Positions 57,443 through 64,000 of a DNA stretch of 64,000 nucleotides are shown piece after piece. The position numbers and the translations under genes are program-made. The notes beneath the pieces are model-generated. The model did not search any database and was not told the DNA's origin. It worked only from the letters and a program-made list of their open reading frames with translations. Every line of letters begins with the position of its first letter. The first letter of the stretch is position 1. This DNA comes from Grammothele lineata (lineage: Eukaryota; Basidiomycota; Agaricomycetes; Polyporales; Polyporaceae): positions 434,001 to 498,000 of the forward strand of contig NDFF03000035.1 in assembly GCA_002150815.3 (NCBI GenBank). The letters run 5' to 3'.

Positions 57443-59109
57443 ATGATCAGCCTTGTGTCGAGACCCGTAGTACATAACGCTCTCCCCCGCCTGACCTCCA
57501 CCGCCTCATCGCGCCTCTTTTCCTTCTCATCTCCCACCATGCTCCCCCTCCTCCCCGAAGACCTCAACCCTTCCATCCTCAAAGTCCAGTATGCCGTCCG
57601 CGGCGAGCTCGCGATCAAGGCCGAGGAGCACCGCGAGAAGCTCCAGCGGGGACACAAGGACCTCCCCTTCCAGAAAGTCATCTCCTCCAACATTGGCAAC
57701 CCCCAACAGAAGGGGCTTGACCAGCCCCCTCTCACCTTCACGCGTCAGGTGCGTCGTCCATCTAGTGTTGTTCCCAAGAGGCGGACGTAGACGGAGAATG
57801 TGCGCAGGTCGCGGCACTCATGGAGTACCCACCCCTCGCGGAGCTCGTCAAGGGCAAATGGCCGCAAGATGTGCTCGACCGCGCAAAGGAGCTCCAGGAG
57901 GAGATTGGGTCCATCGGCGCGTACTCGCACAGCAAGGGCGTGCCCCTCATCCGCAAGAGCGTCGCCAAGTTCATCGAAGGTCCGTCCCGTACCCCCCTCT
58001 CCCGCACCCGGCGCGCCCCGCGCTAAATCCGCAGCGCGTTACGGCGCACCTTGCCTACAGAGCGCGACGGGTTCCCGAGCGACCCAGAAGACATCTTTCT
58101 CACTGCGGGCGCGTCCGCGGGCGTGTCACTCATCCTCAACGTGCTCATCAAGCCCAACGTGACGGGCATCCTCATCCCGATCCCTCAGTACCCGCTCTAC
58201 ACCGCCACGCTCGCGCAGTACTCGGGCGTCGCGCTCCCGTACCACCTCTCCGAGCCTGAGGGTTGGTCGACCTCGCTCGACGAGATTAAGGCTGCGCTCG
58301 CGCGTGCGGAGAAGGACGGCATCAAGCCCCGCGCGCTCGTCGTCATCAACCCCGGTAACCCGACAGGGGCGATCCTCGACAAGAAGACGATGCAGGATCT
58401 CGTGCGCCTCTGCGAGGAGCACTCGCTCGTCCTCCTCGCCGACGAGGTGTACCAGGCGAACCTCCACCGGCCAGACACGCACCCCTTCCACTCCTTCAAG
58501 CAAGTCGTGCGCGAGCTCCAATCCCCCGTCGCCCTCTTCTCCTTCCACTCCATCTCCAAGGGCGTCAAGGGCGAGTGCGGCCGGCGCGGGGGTTACTTCG
58601 AGTGCACGAACGTCTCCGACCCCGTCCGCGCGCTGCTCTACAAGATGGCCTCCGTCTCGCTCTGCCCGCCGCTCTCGGGCCAGATCGGCGTCGACTGCCT
58701 CGTGCGCCCGCCCAAGCCCGGGCAGCCGTCGTACCCGCTCTGGCGCGAGGAGACGGACGGGATCCACGCCGCGCTCAGGCACCGCACGCAGCTCATGGCC
58801 GCGCGCCTGAACGCGCTCCCCGGGGTGTCGTGCGTCGACTCCCCCGGGGCGCTCTACCTCTACCCGAAGATGGAGCTGCCGGATCGCGCGGTGGAGGAGG
58901 CGCGCAGGCAGGGCAAGAGCCCGGACACGCTGTATGCGCTCGAGCTGCTCGACGCGACGGGGATTTGTGTGGTGCCTGGATCTGGGTTCGGGCAGAAGGA
59001 GGGCGAGCACCATTATCGCCTCACGTGCCTCTGCCCGGGCGTGGAGGAGTACGTGAGCGCGCTCGAGGGCTTCCACAAGCGCTTCGTGGAGAAGTACGGC
59101 GGGTTGTGA
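57443..59109 (+). CDS. ALT1: Alanine aminotransferase
   Basis: Exons 57443-57748, 57808-57979 and 58061-59109 (introns 59 and 81 nt) give 508 aa. A PLP-dependent fold-type I enzyme interconverting alanine and 2-oxoglutarate with pyruvate and glutamate. Blocks: RGELAIKAEEHREKL, SSNIGNPQQKGLDQPPLTF, AYSHSKGVPLIRKSVAKFI, FLTAGASAGV, INPGNPTGA, LLADEVYQ, and FSFHSISKG with the PLP-binding lysine, then CGRRGGYFE. The first 32 residues (Arg, Ser, Thr, Ala, no acids) look like a mitochondrial leader. A second ATG at 57539 (MLPLLPEDLNPSIL) begins exactly at the mature domain and could give a 476-aa cytosolic form. The second donor is a less usual GTCCGT. Confidence 0.96.
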
Positions 59110-59839
59110 CGACGGGGCAGGGCTGTTGCTGTACTGTGTGTACTTGCGTAGTTCTGGACGTCTCTGGGCCCGTGCGCGCGGGCTCGGCCGTGCTCGTAGT
59201 GGTGTTGTGTGTATGGGAACTAGAAGTCAACACTTTTGGAAATCAAACTACTAGTTGTGTGCTGCGATGCGCACGGGTCGAACCGGACGGACTTGGACTC
59301 GCTGGCCATTCGCCCCCGCGTCCGCATCCGCATCCGAGGACGAAGCCTCGGTGACCCCGCGATCTGGAATGCTCAAGTTCGGCACGGAGATCTCCTTTTT
59401 CGCGAGATTCCCCCTTTCATGTAGCCTGAAATTAAGGCCTGCCCATCAGACATAAGAATTTGATCTTAAAGACCGGTACCCGCGGCCGGCGAGACGACAG
59501 CGAATGGTTACACGCGTCCAGGGGCACATGCATACATAGAGAACAACATTGCTTCGTGACGTTTCGATTACATAACAGCACAGACACTTCGGGTATTCGC
59601 GAAGAGAGGAAGACGAGACGAGAGCGCGGAGCAGGGAGGACACGACGAGCGCGACGGGAGCAGACAGCTCATAAGGTGCGCAAGCGCACGTCGCTACTGC
59701 TCCCGACGCGCACGCGTGGGGATCTACCGACTGCTGGCTACTTGTACAAGTACATTGGGGCGGACATAGGGCTCGGAGCACTACGAGGCGCGAGGACGAC
59801 AAACTACTGCTTAGGACGGACGCTAGCTAGACGCTACTA
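59110..59839. other. Spacer between convergent genes
   Basis: 3' flanks of the aminotransferase (+) and the copper-fist gene (-). A plus-strand frame at 59460-59843 is basic and motif-free; not called. Confidence 0.5.
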
Positions 59840-61856
59840 CTAGTTGGTCCGATATTGGTTGTGGTCCGTGCCATAAGGATGGCGCGAACCAGGGGAGACA
59901 GGAGAAACAGACGAGTGCGAGACGTTGGTATTCAGGCTCCCCATCGACGCGCAGCAGGACCCGACGCCCGCCCCGTCCCCCGTCGCCGAGGGCAGTGGCA
60001 TGTCGTGCGGGTCTCCGAGCGGTCCAGGGGAGGAAGAGGAAGAGGTGATGCGGGACGAGTGCGAGGACTGCGACGAGGCGCGGCTGACGGACGTGCGCGG
60101 CACGGGGAGCGTCGCGGCGAGCCAGGATCCGTCGGTGGAAAAGGAGCCGCCCATCGCGTCGCCCATGCCTAGGCCCCTCGAAGGCGAGCTGGGGCCAGCC
60201 ATGGAAGAAGCGCCACCGGAGATTTGGTCAGCGGAAGGGTGGCGCTCGCCACAGAAAAAGCCCCTTTCTCCAGATGCGGCGAAGGCCATGGTTCGGCCGG
60301 GTCCGTCGTCGGGGAAGTAGCCGCTACAGCCGCTGGCGCACGGGCAGAACCCGGGTTGGCAGTGACAGTGGCCGTTGCAGCGGTCGTTGGCGGCCATCCT
60401 CGGCGGCTGGGACTGGGCTGGGCCCTGCGTGCTGAGGAAGTCGTTCCACATGCTGATGTCGTCCATCATGGCGGGGTCGAAGCGGATGTCCGGTTGGCTG
60501 AGGCTCGACGGAGGAGAGAACATGGGGAGCGGCGAAGACTGCATTGTGGTTGAGGTGAGGTCGGGCATGGAAGACACTTGGCGAAGCCAGGCGTCGATGT
60601 TTTCCATCGCGTTCGCGTCGTACACAGTCCTGGCCGTGTTAGTCGCCATCGCCGTGAGGGAGGTGATGTTGCATTCCAGACAGGCGACGCAAGTGGCCGG
60701 GTTAGTGCAAGTGGCGGAGGGATCGGCGTTCGGCCCGTTATGTTCGATGCAGCCGGGACAAGTGCAAGAGGATCCGCATCCACAGCGGGGAGGCGACGGC
60801 GAAACGGGAGAGGCAGGGAACATGGAGCTGTCCCGCCCGACGGACCAGTCACCGTACCTGCCGTCCGCACCTGCAGCGAACTCGAGAAAGCTCGGTAGAG
60901 ACGGCGGAGGGCTGCCGCTTAGAGATGAAGCGTCAGGAGGTCGGCTTTGCTCGTACGCTCGTCCGTAGGGGCTGTAGAATGACTGTCCGTGGCTGGGTAG
61001 ACGGTTGGCCTGGGCCACTGAGGGGTCATGGGACGTGCGAGAAGGGGAGCCAGGACGCTCTGGCGGCGGCTTAGGGAGAACGGGGCGCTTGTTACCGGCG
61101 TGAGCGTGAGCGACCAGAGCAGCAGGCCGAGAGAAGGTTTCGCCCTGAGGCGCAGCATTGGGGGAGGCTTCAGATCCTCTGCGCGACGCCGACTTGGAAG
61201 GACGCTTGCCGCGTGCGCGGGGAGTCCAGCAGGTACAAGACGCGCTGTCCGCGCACGTGCATGCGGGATCTATCGTGCACATGAGCAAGGTCCCAAAGGA
61301 GGATTTAATAATCACTCACTACTATGGTCCGAGTCGGACTCGGAGAAGGGTTGGGACGCAACCGACGCCTCCAGCAGCAGCTCTTTAGGCAGCCCACCGG
61401 GAAACGCGGCGCGGGCCGAAACCTTTGAAACAGCTGGAAAAGGAACGAGGGAGACGACCTTAAAGGTCAGACAAACGAGGACGGGGTAGAACGCGGTATT
61501 TAAACACACCTTTGCCCGAGGCGCTAGGGGCTCCGTCGAGGGAATCTTTGCTTTCACAGACACATTTCACGTGGATTTGGCGGGTCTTCCGGAGTTCGCG
61601 GCAGTGTTCGCACTGGGTTACAGGACGGCCTTTCTTCTTGATTTCGAAAAGGGGACGGTCGGTGTGTCGGCAGGAGGAGGAGCGGTGACCTTTGATGCAA
61701 GTTTCACTGCCGAGTACGTTTTAGCGCACGTAATTGCGTCATAGAACGCGGGGAAAGTCCGTACCAGGCGTATTTCTTGTCGCCAACGAAAACCTAGAGA
61801 GGCATAAAATGAAAATGAGGTGATGAACATGTAGTATAAAGGTGACGACGTGCCAT
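59840..61856 (-). CDS. Copper-fist transcription factor
   Basis: Exons 61793-61765, 61706-61510, 61433-61320 and 61269-59840 close in frame; with a start codon at 61856-61854 as a 3-nt first exon the protein is 590 aa. The copper-fist domain is at the N-terminus: VFVGDKKYACETCIKGHRS with Cys11, Cys14, Cys23 and His25, then the minor-groove KKGRP and QCEHCRELRKTRQIHVKC. A Cys-rich cluster follows (CTCADSASCTC; CGCGSSCTCPGC; CHCQPGFCPCASGC), like the copper-sensing regions of Ace1/Mac1-type factors. Long Ser/Pro-rich linkers suggest activation regions. It should control copper homeostasis or detoxification genes. The first intron (61853-61794) begins GC, not GT, so the start needs transcript support. 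Confidence 0.9.
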
Positions 61857-63369
61857 AGCTGGGGGATGGGGACGAGGATGATTGGTCGAGTGTAGGCGGG
61901 TGTGTGTATATGCGGTTAGCTGAGAGGAGGAACGCCCCGGACGCGCTTGCAGCGCCCGCGACGCGAGCGTGCGTTATTGCGAAAGGGAGAACGCTGCGAT
62001 GATGAGCTTTTGAGTAAACACCATGGGCAATGCAGACGAAGGGGAGAAAAAGAGATTGGGAGCCCTCGTCGCCGCCTCCGCCCATGCATATATCCCGACC
62101 CCGGCGCCACCGCAACAAAACACGGGTAAACTCGGTGACCGGTCCGTGTGACAGCGTGATAAGTCACGGCCAGCCCCTAAGTTCGCGAGTGGCAATATTC
62201 GCTCTCTCAACCCCCAGCGCGAGGCGTGTATCATCCAGATGGGCCCGGGGGCCTCCAAGAATATCAGAATCCGCCCCTGTGGGATACCTCGCGCTCGCCT
62301 GTATCTCCCACATCTACCCCTCACCGTGCGGCTGCTGCCCTCGCTCCCGGGCCTGCCCTGCTCATCTGCGCTCCTCTACAGCATCCTCGGGAGAGGACGT
62401 CATAGCTAGGGACCGGCCACAGTTCCGCCACGATGTGGATGCGGAATGCACGCGGTGGAACGCTCCGGAGTCGTCGGAGAACTTCCGCCAGTCCGCGAGA
62501 TTCGAGCACTGTCGAAGAGACGGTTCTGACGGCAGACTGAAAGCGCCCCCACGAGGCCCTCTCGCTTCGCACCGCTGCATTCAACCCCGCCCGAACGTGC
62601 GTTTCTCGCCCAGAGCGTGCCAGAGATAGCTGCGCGGGCGGTGCATGCTCTACCACGATAGGTAGCATGGGGCCACTCTGGCGTGCGCAGCGTGCTGGTC
62701 TCTCGGAAGGCCGTACGTGAACCGATCTTCGCTAGTTCCACTGCCAGCATGCGCGCCGTACTCCGAAGAGCCCGGTGACCTCTATGACACCAACGCGCGA
62801 CGAGGGCCCTGGCACCTGTAGCACCCCCGGGAGTGTGTGGGCGCGTACTCTCGGAGAGAGAAGCCTTCCGGGGGATTCAGAGTTCAGCGCGAAGACACGG
62901 AGCCCGGATCGTTGTCCAGCCTAAGATCGACGAAGCAGAAGGCCTTCCCGAGGGACAAAGATGCGTCCGCTGCGGAACGTCACCCGTTGCGTCCGAAGTG
63001 CCTGCTCGCTCGCGGTGGACGCGTGCTCGCGCGATGCGGAACAGCGTCCCCCGGGCGTCGTCGCGTCTGGCGAAAAGAGCGCAGAGCGCGACGGCAATCG
63101 ATAGCGAGGCGGGACTCGGCCGCAAGCACCATTGCGCCCTCCGTAGGCTCGTCCCCAGCCGGTTCGGCGTGATGGGAAATTCAAGCTCAGTCGAGGACTC
63201 CTGAGCTAACGCCGAACCGGCTGGGCAAACTCGGGGCCTCAAAGGGGGGTCGTGACCGTGAGAACGGACACTTAGAATCTGAACGCGCTCGTCACTTGGG
63301 GCGGAGGCATGCGGGCGATATCGAGGAGAGAGTGGGGCGTTGTATGTGCTCGCGAATGGAAATTATACA
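61857..63369. other. Spacer with a strong hairpin
   Basis: Upstream region of the copper-fist gene, then about 1.2 kb without a supported gene. GC-rich frames open on both strands at 62030-62750 and 62833-63242 cancel each other as evidence. Confidence 0.5.
63154..63225. repeat. 17-bp perfect inverted repeat with inner stem
   Basis: Arms CCCAGCCGGTTCGGCGT (63154-63170) and its exact reverse complement (63209-63225). Inside, a second pair AGCTCAG (63184-63190) and CTGAGCT (63201-63207) would extend the stem after an internal loop. Confidence 0.7.
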
Positions 63370-64000
63370 TTATGGCGTGCTAGCGAGATCGTCCATATCG
63401 AGGGCGACGTCATCTGCGGTCTCCAGGGTAAAAAAACCCTCATCCCAGTCGATTCCCGAATCCATGTCTCTCCAGAAGTCGAGCTCCTCTTCGGAAGGGC
63501 CCTCGAATGAGATTGCAAGGTCCTCCTGCGCGTTGGGAGGGTCATCGGATGTTGTCTCTGGGGCTAACAGCAGATATCAGAGGCTGCGCGAGGATCTCAA
63601 GTGTCATGAGACCGACCTTGCCCGCTGGCTGTCTCGGAGGTCAAATGTGCCGTGGCTGCGCTTGCTCGTTCGCGGGAGGTCGGCACATCATTGCATTGCC
63701 CAGTCGCGTGTTCGACGTAGGGCTTCCCGAGGATAGGTGTCATGCGGCATCGCGCTTGCAACCGCCGCAGCGCAACGTTGAACTCTTGCAACGGGCCTAC
63801 TAATTGGTCCCAACCGAGCCCAACGGCATTGGGAACGACGGGCTTGTCGTCATCCACAGTGCGGCCGAGCTGGGGTGTGTAAACGCCTTTTTCTGCGAGG
63901 GAGTGCATCAGCTCGTCGATGTCACGGTCAAGGTTTGGGGTGGTGTGCTTAACACCCTGGCGTGCACCAAGATCGTCGTTGATCTGGTGGGCGAGACGCC
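63370..64000 (-). CDS. C-terminal end of an unrecognised protein (partial)
   Basis: An exon open to the window edge (64000-63617) joins through a 53-nt intron (GTCGGT...TTAG) to 63563-63370, ending TAA. About 192 residues are visible. Landmarks: DDLGARQGVKHTTPNLDRD, LAEKGVYTPQLGR, LRRLQARCRMTPILG, then an acidic tail with EEELDFWRDMDSGIDWDE and ALDMDDLAST. The style resembles the C-terminal part of the large DUF6589-type proteins of Agaricomycetes, but that is a memory-based impression at low confidence. The reading frame and splice closure are solid. Confidence 0.6.

Noticed and set aside
58126..59076. 316-codon minus-strand frame opposite alanine aminotransferase
   Set aside because: Leu/Arg/Glu-rich mirror of a GC-rich exon; the sense strand carries all the aminotransferase motifs.
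62030..63242. Overlapping open frames upstream of the copper-fist gene
   Set aside because: Open on both strands in GC-rich DNA, no motif, no splice logic, no match inside the window.

Overview
The window looks like nuclear DNA of a filamentous basidiomycete, most likely an Agaricomycete. The evidence is many short (about 50-75 nt) GT-AG introns, split genes on both strands, HET-domain genes, a copper-fist regulator and GC-rich coding DNA between AT-richer spacers. I see no rRNA, tRNA or CRISPR. Gene models were read by hand from splice signals and frame closure; nothing was checked against a database.

Left part (1-23.6 kb): the 3' end of a TPR-like gene; two tandem HET-domain genes (2,063-4,086 and 6,700-8,742) on either side of a small unknown gene and a four-exon thioredoxin; a 13-exon MRE11 nuclease gene transcribed away from a GDP-fucose-type nucleotide-sugar transporter; a five-exon orphan gene; an F-box gene; an ArfGAP gene; and a third HET paralogue on the minus strand. 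The three HET genes share one architecture: HET domain, one intron, then a C-terminal half of about 320-330 residues that I do not recognise.

Middle part (23.6-55 kb): a repeat- and family-rich region. Two copies of a 2.4-2.5 kb element lie in opposite orientation (27.4-29.9 kb and 52.6-55.0 kb). Between them are two interspersed families, all on the minus strand: three small proteins (F1-F3, 199-204 aa) and four proteins with about five membrane segments (T1-T4, about 490-540 aa). Next come an HMG-CoA lyase gene, two copies of another small family (B1, B2), and a chimeric pseudogene in which an HMG-CoA lyase fragment has replaced the body of a third B copy.

Right part (55-64 kb): housekeeping and regulatory genes. 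These are a Hikeshi/OPI10 homologue, alanine aminotransferase with a possible mitochondrial leader, a copper-fist transcription factor whose start codon appears to be split off by a GC-AG intron, and the C-terminal end of an unrecognised gene running off the window.

The best candidate for something undescribed is the F/T cluster inside the inverted repeats. Its members share exon structure and motifs within each family, they are diverged, and they sit beside a tandem HET trio. A role in allorecognition is only a guess.
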